Positions 7,388 to 14,038 of a DNA stretch of 33,399 nt are shown one piece after another. The stretch comes from Bacteroides sp. CAG:530 (GTDB lineage: Bacteria; Bacteroidota; Bacteroidia; Bacteroidales; Bacteroidaceae): NCBI GenBank assembly GCA_000434735.1, contig FR881210.1:1-33399 (forward strand). Reading direction: 5' to 3'. Position numbers and translations under genes: made by a program. How positions within the stretch are numbered: position 1 is the stretch's first letter; the number at the start of each line of letters is the position of its first letter. The notes beneath the pieces were generated by a model that was not told where the DNA came from, made no database searches, and worked only from the letters and a program-made list of their open reading frames with translations.

Positions 7388-7651
7388 TTATTTAGCAGCT
7401 TGTGTAACAGGTATGCGGAACAGCTCGTTCCGGTTGTCGCTGTCTACTATCACTACGTCGAGTTTACGTTCTGCACCTGTAGTGTTAGAAGTTGCGCTGA
7501 TACGCAATGATTCCAAGTTGCCGCCGGCAGTAAGCCAAGCGTCTTTGGCATCTACTTCATCTTTTGTTCCGCTCTTGCATACTAATGTAACGTATCCGCC
7601 ATCGGTAGTTACGTAGAAAGTCATGTTGTGGCGTATGTATGGCCCATACAA
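7388..7651 (-). CDS. Small BACON-like domain protein, probably a fragment
   Basis: This 87-residue ORF is essentially one small beta-sandwich-like module. The C-terminal half (AWLTAGGNLESLRISATS, then ERKLDVVIVD and FRIPVTQ) follows the BACON/Ig-like pattern of a W-L-T-V start, an N-T-G turn and a final V-T-Q strand. BACON domains normally occur inside larger secreted Bacteroidetes proteins. Here there is no signal peptide and no neighbouring module. The start could be 7651 or the ATG at 7624. A terminator-like hairpin lies immediately upstream (7661-7714), so expression is doubtful. It is either a tiny cytosolic module or the leftover end of a lost larger gene. Confidence 0.5.
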   Translation of the reverse strand: MYGPYIRHNMTFYVTTDGGYVTLVCKSGTKDEVDAKDAWLTAGGNLESLRISATSNTTGAERKLDVVIVDSDNRNELFRIPVTQAAK

Positions 7652-7660
7652 AAGCGCATA

Positions 7661-7714
7661 AAAAACGGCCCTTCACATCGTTCTCAGCGGAATGCTGCAA
7701 CGGGATAAGGGCCG
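7661..7714 (-). terminator. Terminator-like hairpin upstream of the BACON-like ORF
   Basis: CGGCCCTT (7666-7673) and AAGGGCCG (7707-7714) pair, and on the minus strand the stem is followed by a T-run (7661-7665 and beyond). It probably ends the transcript of the secreted-protein gene at 7902-8471. Confidence 0.6.
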
Positions 7715-7901
7715 AGTAATACTAATTTCCTGAAAAACAACCTGTTAAATCTTAATCCTAATTCTCATTGAAATGATTTGATGTTTTTTATCAAAAAAAT
7801 CGTTTTTACAAAAGACTTCTCGCTATGAAGTCAATATTGGGGATTATTGATGAGACTTCTTAACCGTTAAATCACTTAAGAATTAAGAAGCTTGAAGTTT
7901 C

Positions 7902-8471
7902 TTATTTTTTCTTTTTAAAGACACCTTTTACCTTTCCTATAGCGTCTTTAGCTTTGTCTTTAATCTTTTCGCCTGCATCTTTCGGAGTTTCTTCTTCAGG
8001 CTTTGCCTCTTCTACTTTACTGGCGGCAGCGGGAACACTTGTGCCTTTAACCGCTGGTGTCGATTCTTTAGAATAACCTGCAAGACCTTTGAAATACTGT
8101 ATCACGCGTTCGTCTTCACGCGCATCGCCCGATGAGGTTTTCACCTTTGAGTTTATTTTGTACTCTTTGTTGTCAAGGGTTATTTCGATAGGCACTTGTG
8201 TTTTTGCGTCAAGAGTCATCACTACGCTATATATATCGTGTTGACCGTTGCCTATGTCTTCTTTGCCTCTCAAGGTGAAAGTCTCCTTGTTTCCAGTCTT
8301 CTTGTAGTTAAGAATGTCAAAGCATGGATCATCGTCACCGTTCATCCAATAGAGTTTCTTGTTGCGGTCTATCACATCACGACCGCCATCCAAGTAAAGC
8401 AGTTGTATTTGAGCAGATGCAACCATTGCCAATGACATCATGACAAAAGCCAAAATAAATTTAGTTTTCAT
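7902..8471 (-). CDS. Secreted hypothetical protein with charged C-terminal tail
   Basis: This 189-residue protein begins with a clear signal peptide (MKTKFILAFVMMSLAMVASA, cleavage likely after ASA). A compact beta-rich domain of about 110 residues follows, which I do not recognise. The last 55 residues are low-complexity, rich in Lys, Glu, Ala and Pro, ending in an amphipathic lysine-rich helix (KDKAKDAIGKVKGVFKKKK) that could bind membranes or acidic polymers. The start is fixed by the signal peptide. No operon partner is seen. Transcription probably ends at the hairpin near 7661-7714. Function is unknown. Confidence 0.72.
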   Translation of the reverse strand: MKTKFILAFVMMSLAMVASAQIQLLYLDGGRDVIDRNKKLYWMNGDDDPCFDILNYKKTGNKETFTLRGKEDIGNGQHDIYSVVMTLDAKTQVPIEITLDNKEYKINSKVKTSSGDAREDERVIQYFKGLAGYSKESTPAVKGTSVPAAASKVEEAKPEEETPKDAGEKIKDKAKDAIGKVKGVFKKKK

Positions 8472-8655
8472 AGCTGTATATGAATTAGTATATGTTTTTC
8501 GGTAATAGAAGCTTGCCTATTAATGTGTTAGTCATATGCCTCGACTGCAATGTTATTAAAAAGAAATAGTTTTTGCAAGAAAAGAGACGTTTTTTTATTA
8601 TCGATGATTATTTTTTTTTAGGAAAATAATATTTGTTAATAGAAAAAATAAATCA

Positions 8656-8663
8656 TACTTTTG
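8656..8663 (+). promoter_or_regulatory. -7 promoter element for the PAS histidine kinase gene
   Basis: TACTTTTG fits TAnnTTTG. It overlaps the TTG that begins the longest open frame at 8661, which rules that codon out as the start. It supports the ATG at 8709. Confidence 0.5.
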
Positions 8664-8708
8664 CGAACTAACATGTGGAAGCATTATATATCAAACACTA
8701 AGCTGATA

Positions 8709-9755
8709 ATGGGAATATTTACGAGAGAGGAATTTGAATCAATCATTCACGATAATAAGATTTTGGATGATACTGGCGCAACATTTGTCGTGGTAGATAA
8801 AGACCTGCAGATCTTATATGTTAATTATACGGCCAATGAGAAAGAGGGGAAGTTTAGCCCCGGTGATTTACTTGAATGTTCTAATGCGGTTTCGGCCAGT
8901 AACGGGTGTGGTACTCACGAGAGTTGTAAGGAGTGCAAGCTACGTGAAGTGGTTGAGAAATCAATGAACACAAATGCCAAGATGGAGGCTGATGCTAATC
9001 TTCTGGTAAAAGGTAATACAGACTATAGCGTTCATGCTGTGTCTACTCCTTTCATGCACGAAGGAAAGGAGTATGCCGTTGTTTTGCTTATCGACAGAAC
9101 CGACCAGCACCGAGAACTTATGATGGAGCGTATCTTCTTTCACGACTTGCTGAATCTTTCGGGTGCTCTTAATGGTATTCTTGAGTGTACGCAGAATGAA
9201 GATCCTAAAGAGACGATAGGAATAGTGCGCGAAATCTCAAACAGGTTGCTTGATGAGATTATGGCTCAGCGCGACTTTATGTATGCCAAAAAAGGTATCC
9301 TTGAGCCTAAGATGAAAAGAATCAAGGCGAGCGATGAGATAGATTTTGTACGCAATAGCCTTGTGTCTTCTGTTAAAGATATGTGGGGAGTAACTTTGGA
9401 TGTGGAATCTACATTGACCGACGAGATGCTTGAGGTGGATCAGGGATTGGCGTGCAGGGTGTTGCACAATATGGTGAAAAATGCCTGCGAAGCGAGTCGC
9501 AACACTGTAGTCAAGGTGAAGGGTTGGTCTGCAGACGATAAAGTTGTATTTTCTGTACATAACGATGGTGTAATGCCGATAGAGGTAAAGAGTAAGGTGT
9601 TTCTTTACGGAAATACCACCAAAGAAGGTTTCGGACGTGGACTTGGTACATACAGCATGAAGCTTATCGGTGAGAACTACTTGCACGGGCGAGTATGGTT
9701 TAAGTCGGAAGAAGGTTTCGGAACTGAATTCTATTTCGAGCTTGATAAGGCATAA
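8709..9755 (+). CDS. Orphan PAS-domain sensor histidine kinase, cytoplasmic
   Basis: This 348-residue kinase has no membrane segment. From the ATG at 8709, residues about 10-135 form a PAS-like sensor (DDTGATFVVVDKDLQILYVN). It carries a four-cysteine cluster, C57-x9-C67-x5-C73-x2-C76, ending CKECKLR. The phospho-acceptor helix is ERIFFHDLLNLSGAL with H145. The ATPase domain has the N-box HNMVKNACEA (about 253-262), the G1 motif HNDG (about 284-287) and the G2 motif GFGRGLGTYS (about 307-316). It should autophosphorylate in response to a small-molecule, metal or redox signal sensed by the PAS domain. No response regulator lies beside it, so the partner is elsewhere. The start at 8709 is chosen because the promoter overlaps the upstream TTG; the ATG at 8673 remains possible. 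Confidence 0.85.
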   Translation: MGIFTREEFESIIHDNKILDDTGATFVVVDKDLQILYVNYTANEKEGKFSPGDLLECSNAVSASNGCGTHESCKECKLREVVEKSMNTNAKMEADANLLVKGNTDYSVHAVSTPFMHEGKEYAVVLLIDRTDQHRELMMERIFFHDLLNLSGALNGILECTQNEDPKETIGIVREISNRLLDEIMAQRDFMYAKKGILEPKMKRIKASDEIDFVRNSLVSSVKDMWGVTLDVESTLTDEMLEVDQGLACRVLHNMVKNACEASRNTVVKVKGWSADDKVVFSVHNDGVMPIEVKSKVFLYGNTTKEGFGRGLGTYSMKLIGENYLHGRVWFKSEEGFGTEFYFELDKA

Positions 9756-9775
9756 TATATAAGTAAGATAAACAG

Positions 9776-9816
9776 AAAAACAGGCTGTCTCAAACTTAAT
9801 TGGGACAGCCTGTTTT
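9776..9816. terminator. Bidirectional terminator between kinase and AAA+ genes
   Basis: AAAAACAGGCTGTC (9776-9789) pairs with GACAGCCTGTTTT (9804-9816), with T-runs on both strands. It separates convergent genes. Confidence 0.85.
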
Positions 9817-9836
9817 CTGTTTTATGAAGTTTGCCG

Positions 9837-11783
9837 TTACGCCCTGAATCCTATAGGACGTATTGATACGATTCGCTTGTTTCTGATATCGATGTAGTTC
9901 TTTTCGGCTTCAATAATATCTGCCTCTTCTATCTGCGTCAGCGATTCCTTGTTCTGCTCGGTAAAACCGCCAAGCATCACCCTTTTGGCCATGCTCTTTA
10001 TAACACCTTGGTTTATAAGATTGTGCACCCAACGGCCATTGCCGAAATGTTCATCCCTATTGGCAACCGCCTTCTCCATCAGTAAGTGCAAACGGTCACG
10101 GGCGGCATCGGTAAGCTTATAGTTGTCTTTTTCGAGTAAGTTACAAGCTATTTCCATCAGCTCGTCTTCGTTATAATTCTCAAAGGTGAAATTCAGCGGA
10201 AATCTGTCCTTCAGTCCTGGGTTTGTACTTAGCATATTGTTCATCTTATCCTCATATCCAGCCATGATTATTATCATGTCAGGGTCGGGCTCTGATAAGA
10301 CGGTAAGCAATGCGTTAACAGCTTCCTTTCCGAAATCTTTTGAATCACTTTCTTTATTAGATATCAGAGTGTAGGCTTCATCTATGAATAACACACCTCC
10401 ACGTGCTTGTTCTATAACTTCGAGCGTTATCTTTTCTGTCATTCCGATGTATTCGCCCACCAATTTAGCCCGGTTGGTCTCCACCGTATGACCCTTGCTG
10501 AGTAGTCCCATATTGTGATAAATCTGTCCTACAAGCTTGGCTACGGTTGTCTTTCCGGTACCCGGATTGCCAAGGAACAACATGTGGTTTACGTTCTCTT
10601 TGTTTTTCTGTAGGCACATATCCGCCCTTTTCTTCTTGAACATACTCATGAGGCGTGCATCCTTCATGTCGTCCTTCACCTTGCGTAGTCCTATCATTCC
10701 TTCGAGTTCCTTTTCGGCGTCATTGTTCTTGGCGATTTCTGCAGGTTCGCTTGCAGCGGTATCTGCCTTCGGCATGAGTAGACTTTTAATGATATCGCCG
10801 GCGTCGTCGTTGTCACTGTTGTCGCAAGGGTTCCAAATGTCAATTTCTTCCCAGTCTGTAAGGTTGATTTTATTACAGTTCTGGTAGATGTCTTTTACCG
10901 TATAGCAGTTTCCCTTTAGCATATTAATGTTGTCCATCAATCCGTAGATTACGAGTACAACGTTTTTGTTGAGCACCTCGTTTACTATGGAATCCATAAA
11001 AAGATTGATTAGGTTGACCGCTTCTAGGGTGTAGTTTATTTGTGGCGCCTCTATTACGAAAGTTTTAGCCGTCCCGATTTTTCTTTTTATCTCTGCCCAG
11101 TTGCAAGGATGCTTCAGAATATCTTCGAACGATGTATTCACTCTGTTAGGAGAGGAGTTATCCGTAATAGATGTATCGCCTTCTAATACAAATTCGTTGA
11201 CCATTTCCGACGTGAATTCTTTCAGTGTGTACTTGTCGTCTTCGCCTATAACGAATATGGGCTGTAGCTCAGATTTGCCATGTACCATTTGGCTTAACGT
11301 GAACAACTTTTCTATGAGATCTTTTTTGTTGGAGATATTGAGTTTGGTGGTTGTCTGGTAATCCCACCAGCCGGTAATAGACAACTTTTCTACAAAGAAC
11401 TTTTCGACTGAGTTTTCGTCTATTGGACTTAATATTTGTTTTGTCCAATAATTGTCTTTTGGTTCGTGCAAGAATAGACTGCACTGCCACTTTACCTCAT
11501 TGTCAATAATGACATACGCTTTAAGATGTTGGTTTTCCCAGTCTTCACTGCTGGAGATGTTGAGGCAGACTTTCTTGAACTTTTTATATGACTTGTTATA
11601 ATGGTATCCTACACACATTTCTTTATAAGAGTCATTGTTATATATGCGAATGGACAATTCGTCTGCGGTTATAGCTTGCGGAAAAGTGACTTCCACATTA
11701 ATAGAATTCTCCTCATATTCAGGAGCGTTATTGTTAGAGTGATCGTTAAGAATGCATTTAGCGCGTAGATATAAATTTTTCAT
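9837..11783 (-). CDS. CbxX/CfqX-type AAA+ ATPase with unusual N-terminal half
   Basis: This is a 648-residue ATPase. The C-terminal half (about 360-600) is a complete AAA+ module of the CbxX/CbbX-EccA type: GLRKVKDD, Walker A GNPGTGKTT (405-413), Walker B VLFIDEA (464-470), an IIIMAGY sensor strand, NPGLKDRF with the arginine finger (about R527) and GNGRWVHNL as sensor 2. Such proteins remodel partner proteins. The first 330 residues match no family I know. They include a stretch (FVIEAPQINYTLEAVNLI, then VVLVIYGLMDNINMLKGN, about 242-292) that mimics the Walker B-to-sensor part of the active module without a Walker A. The start is the ATG at 11783; the TTG three codons earlier is less likely. 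The gene stands alone with a leader of about 270 nt. Confidence 0.82.
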   Translation of the reverse strand: MKNLYLRAKCILNDHSNNNAPEYEENSINVEVTFPQAITADELSIRIYNNDSYKEMCVGYHYNKSYKKFKKVCLNISSSEDWENQHLKAYVIIDNEVKWQCSLFLHEPKDNYWTKQILSPIDENSVEKFFVEKLSITGWWDYQTTTKLNISNKKDLIEKLFTLSQMVHGKSELQPIFVIGEDDKYTLKEFTSEMVNEFVLEGDTSITDNSSPNRVNTSFEDILKHPCNWAEIKRKIGTAKTFVIEAPQINYTLEAVNLINLFMDSIVNEVLNKNVVLVIYGLMDNINMLKGNCYTVKDIYQNCNKINLTDWEEIDIWNPCDNSDNDDAGDIIKSLLMPKADTAASEPAEIAKNNDAEKELEGMIGLRKVKDDMKDARLMSMFKKKRADMCLQKNKENVNHMLFLGNPGTGKTTVAKLVGQIYHNMGLLSKGHTVETNRAKLVGEYIGMTEKITLEVIEQARGGVLFIDEAYTLISNKESDSKDFGKEAVNALLTVLSEPDPDMIIIMAGYEDKMNNMLSTNPGLKDRFPLNFTFENYNEDELMEIACNLLEKDNYKLTDAARDRLHLLMEKAVANRDEHFGNGRWVHNLINQGVIKSMAKRVMLGGFTEQNKESLTQIEEADIIEAEKNYIDIRNKRIVSIRPIGFRA

Positions 11784-12034
11784 AAACAACAAATTTTAGT
11801 GATTAAAATAGAGATTTGAATCCATTCAGATTTTCTGAACGGAAGCTGAGTGAACTTGAATTCTCCCGTTTGAGAATTAAGTATGAACTAGTACGTCAAA
11901 GGGCACAAAAAGTCAGGCCACAAAAAAATGTAGCATGAAAAACAAGCATTCTGATTTGATTAATTGACTTAATTCATAATCATTTTGTTTTGCTTCTTTT
12001 TGTTAATGATTTGTTGTTTATGATATTTTTGACG

Positions 12035-12051
12035 GAGTACTGGTAGTACTC
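12035..12051. repeat. Short perfect dyad at the start of the AAA+ transcript
   Basis: GAGTACT (12035-12041) and AGTACTC (12045-12051) are inverted around GGT. They sit right where the transcript from the promoter at 12057-12064 should begin. The dyad could be an operator or a 5'-end hairpin. Confidence 0.45.
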
Positions 12052-12056
12052 TGCCG

Positions 12057-12064
12057 CAAAAGTA
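12057..12064 (-). promoter_or_regulatory. -7 promoter element for the AAA+ gene
   Basis: On the minus strand this reads TACTTTTG, matching TAnnTTTG. It implies a 5' leader of roughly 270 nt before the ATG at 11783. Confidence 0.5.
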
Positions 12065-12314
12065 TGCAGTTAAAATTGATTTTCCAAGAGATTGCATTGA
12101 TTTTTAGTGAAAACGAGTTCTGCCTTCTGCTGATAAAGGCTGAAATTGTCATGAAGATAGCGAGTGGATTTTCGGGTTTTCGCATTCAATTATCTAGCTT
12201 AGAGATATACATCTTTAGGCTAAAGATATAGATTGTCTTTTAATCAATTGACTTATTCTACGTATGCTTTTATATTTTGCTAAAGCGTAAAAGATTTCTG
12301 TAGGGTGTGAAAAC

Positions 12315-12361
12315 CAAAAAAGCAGTGTCAGCAAGGAAAACAATCCTTTCTGACACTGCTT
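12315..12361 (-). terminator. Terminator of the DUF4468 gene
   Basis: AAGCAGTGTCAG (12320-12331) and CTGACACTGCTT (12350-12361) form a perfect 12-bp stem, followed on the minus strand by a T-run (12315-12320). Confidence 0.85.
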
Positions 12362-12388
12362 AATAAGATATGTGTAAAGTAACAGATA

Positions 12389-13435
12389 TTACTGTCTCAT
12401 CTGCGCATTAGTGATTTCGCCAGTATACATGTTATACTGCTTACCGTCTTCTGCCGGCTGATTAAGAGCCTTCAACTCTTCGGCGGTCATCTTCTGAGTC
12501 ATAGACTTCTTGCACTTAATTACCACTAGTGCCTGAGTACCATCCTTAGGATAGAATGAAATAGTATAAGTTTCGCTGTTGGCCATCACAGCGTTTGCTG
12601 CAATACGGCTTTGGTCGATAACCAAGTAAGCTACATCCTTATTGAACAACTTTCCGAGGCCAGCCCAGTTGTTTGCTTTCAGTTCTATCTCTTCGCCACC
12701 GGCTGTCAGTGTGATGCGACCTTGTGCAGCAACCTCGTTCAGGTTAGACGGAATCTGTGCTACGCTAATGTCTTTCAGAACTCCCGATTCTGTCAACTTC
12801 ACAACAGCAGGAGCCGGCTGAACTACTTCTGCTTTAGTAGTCATAGCCGCAGCACTGTTAACACCCAGCACGTTGGCTACAGATTGGAATAACTGATCTT
12901 TCAGGTCGATAGTTTCACGGCGGAACTTACCGCAGATAGGAGCCAGCTTGGTACGCTTCTTGTTGAGCGCCATATCATCGGTAATCCATTCTTCGGCGGT
13001 ATATCTTTCTCCACCGTTTCTTGCCTCGTCATACCAATACTTTATGCGGTTCATGGTCATATCGCATTGGCCATCCTTTACGTTTATGGTCAGTGCGTAG
13101 TAGATACGAGTACGGTCGAGCGACAAAGCAGTCGATGAGAACACCAAGTACTCTTCGCCCATAACGGCGATGGTTCCTTCGGTTTCATTTTCGTACACCA
13201 CTCTGGCGTTCATCTTTTCATTTGGTTGGAATCGGCCATCAGCCCATTTCTTCATGGTGCTGTACAATACCGACTTGCTTGCTCCAGGCACATTGAAATC
13301 TTTGCTGAAAGTTACTTTCCCATCGGTCATCGTGATGGCTCCAGCCAAGTATTTAGGGTCTGTATTATCATTTTTCTCTTTTGCCATACCCATCAGCGGC
13401 AGGCAAAGCATAAGTGCTATAAATAACTTTTTCAT
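12389..13435 (-). CDS. DUF4468 domain secreted protein
   Basis: This 348-residue exported protein has a signal peptide, MKKLFIALMLCLPLMGMA. Residues about 25-190 carry the DUF4468 pattern typical of Bacteroidales: KYLAGAITMTDGKVTFSKDF, then the YLVFSSTALSLDRTRIYY block, then AEEWITDDMALNKKRTKL and GKFRRETIDLKDQLF. The C-terminal 150 residues form a second, unrecognised beta-rich region. DUF4468 proteins have a TBP-like fold and an unknown role, probably periplasmic or at the outer membrane. The gene is monocistronic, with its own promoter (TATATTTG on minus, 13465-13472) and terminator. The start is fixed by the signal peptide. Confidence 0.85.
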   Translation of the reverse strand: MKKLFIALMLCLPLMGMAKEKNDNTDPKYLAGAITMTDGKVTFSKDFNVPGASKSVLYSTMKKWADGRFQPNEKMNARVVYENETEGTIAVMGEEYLVFSSTALSLDRTRIYYALTINVKDGQCDMTMNRIKYWYDEARNGGERYTAEEWITDDMALNKKRTKLAPICGKFRRETIDLKDQLFQSVANVLGVNSAAAMTTKAEVVQPAPAVVKLTESGVLKDISVAQIPSNLNEVAAQGRITLTAGGEEIELKANNWAGLGKLFNKDVAYLVIDQSRIAANAVMANSETYTISFYPKDGTQALVVIKCKKSMTQKMTAEELKALNQPAEDGKQYNMYTGEITNAQMRQ

Positions 13436-13464
13436 GGTGTATTATGTGTGTGTTTAATTTCCCA

Positions 13465-13472
13465 CAAATATA
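13465..13472 (-). promoter_or_regulatory. -7 promoter element for the DUF4468 gene
   Basis: Minus-strand TATATTTG is an exact consensus match, about 30 bp upstream of the ATG at 13435. Confidence 0.55.
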
Positions 13473-13514
13473 AGGATAAAAAGGAGATACGATTTTTCTT
13501 TTGTCTTAAAAATG

Positions 13515-13575
13515 AAAAAAAGGAGGCACGGATAACGCCGCTTTTTGTTTGCAGTATCAATCCGTGTCTCCTTTT
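13515..13575 (-). terminator. Terminator of the tkt-rpiB operon
   Basis: The 16-bp stem 13518-13533 (AAAAGGAGGCACGGAT) with 13560-13575 has one mismatch, and a T-run follows on the minus strand. It lies just after the rpiB stop. Confidence 0.85.
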
Positions 13576-13603
13576 ATATAAGTCTATAGGTTTTGACTGT
13601 TTC

Positions 13604-14038
13604 TTATCTTACCGGAATCTTTGCTATTCTACCTTCGTGGCGACCGCCTTCGAACGGAGTTTCAAAGAACTCGGTCATAATCTTGTCGGCCATATCAGTA
13701 TCGATAAAGCGGCCAGGCATAACCAATACGTTGGCATCGTTATGCTGACGAGACAGATGAGCGATTTCTGGCTGCCAACAGAGAGCGGCACGAATGCCCT
13801 GATGCTTGTTCAAGGTCATGCTGATACCTTCTCCGCTTCCGCAAATTGCAATTCCCGGATAACATTCGCCGGCTTCTACGGCCAATGCCAACGGGTGGGC
13901 GAAGTCTGGATAATCGCAGCTTGCGGTACTGTATGTACCGAAGTCCTTATATTCCCACCCTTTAGCCTCAAGCCATTGTTTTACATATTGTTTCAGTTCG
14001 AAGCCAGCATGATCGGATGCTAAACCAATAATCTTCAT
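13604..14038 (-). CDS. rpiB: Ribose-5-phosphate isomerase B
   Basis: This cytosolic enzyme interconverts ribose 5-phosphate and ribulose 5-phosphate in the non-oxidative pentose phosphate pathway. The 144-residue length is normal for RpiB. Visible signatures are SDHAGFELK (8-16), GIAICGSGEG (62-71) with C66, and SRQHNDANVLVMPGR (96-110) with H99. C66 and H99 are at the positions of the catalytic Cys and His of E. coli RpiB. The start codon overlaps the tkt stop by one base (TAATG), so the two are translationally linked in one operon. Both act on the same pathway: transketolase uses ribose 5-phosphate, made from ribulose 5-phosphate here. Confidence 0.95.
   Translation of the reverse strand: MKIIGLASDHAGFELKQYVKQWLEAKGWEYKDFGTYSTASCDYPDFAHPLALAVEAGECYPGIAICGSGEGISMTLNKHQGIRAALCWQPEIAHLSRQHNDANVLVMPGRFIDTDMADKIMTEFFETPFEGGRHEGRIAKIPVR

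Larger units (their letters stand above)
11784..12388. other. 605-bp non-coding stretch: AAA+ leader and downstream region of the DUF4468 gene
   Basis: I see no coding ORF here. It holds a minus promoter (12057-12064), the dyad GAGTACT-GGT-AGTACTC (12035-12051) just downstream of it, a small dyad ATCTTTAG-G-CTAAAGAT (12211-12227), AATTCTC-n6-GAGAATT near 11874, and the terminator of the next gene (12315-12361). The sequence ATTGACTTA occurs twice (near 11966 and 12247). Confidence 0.5.

Noticed and set aside
8661..8708. TTG start giving a 364-residue histidine kinase
   Set aside because: The TTG lies inside the -7 promoter element, so it should not be in the mRNA.
13448..14023. 191-codon plus-strand ORF opposite rpiB
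   Set aside because: rpiB has catalytic residues at the expected positions; the plus frame crosses a terminator and has no recognisable features.
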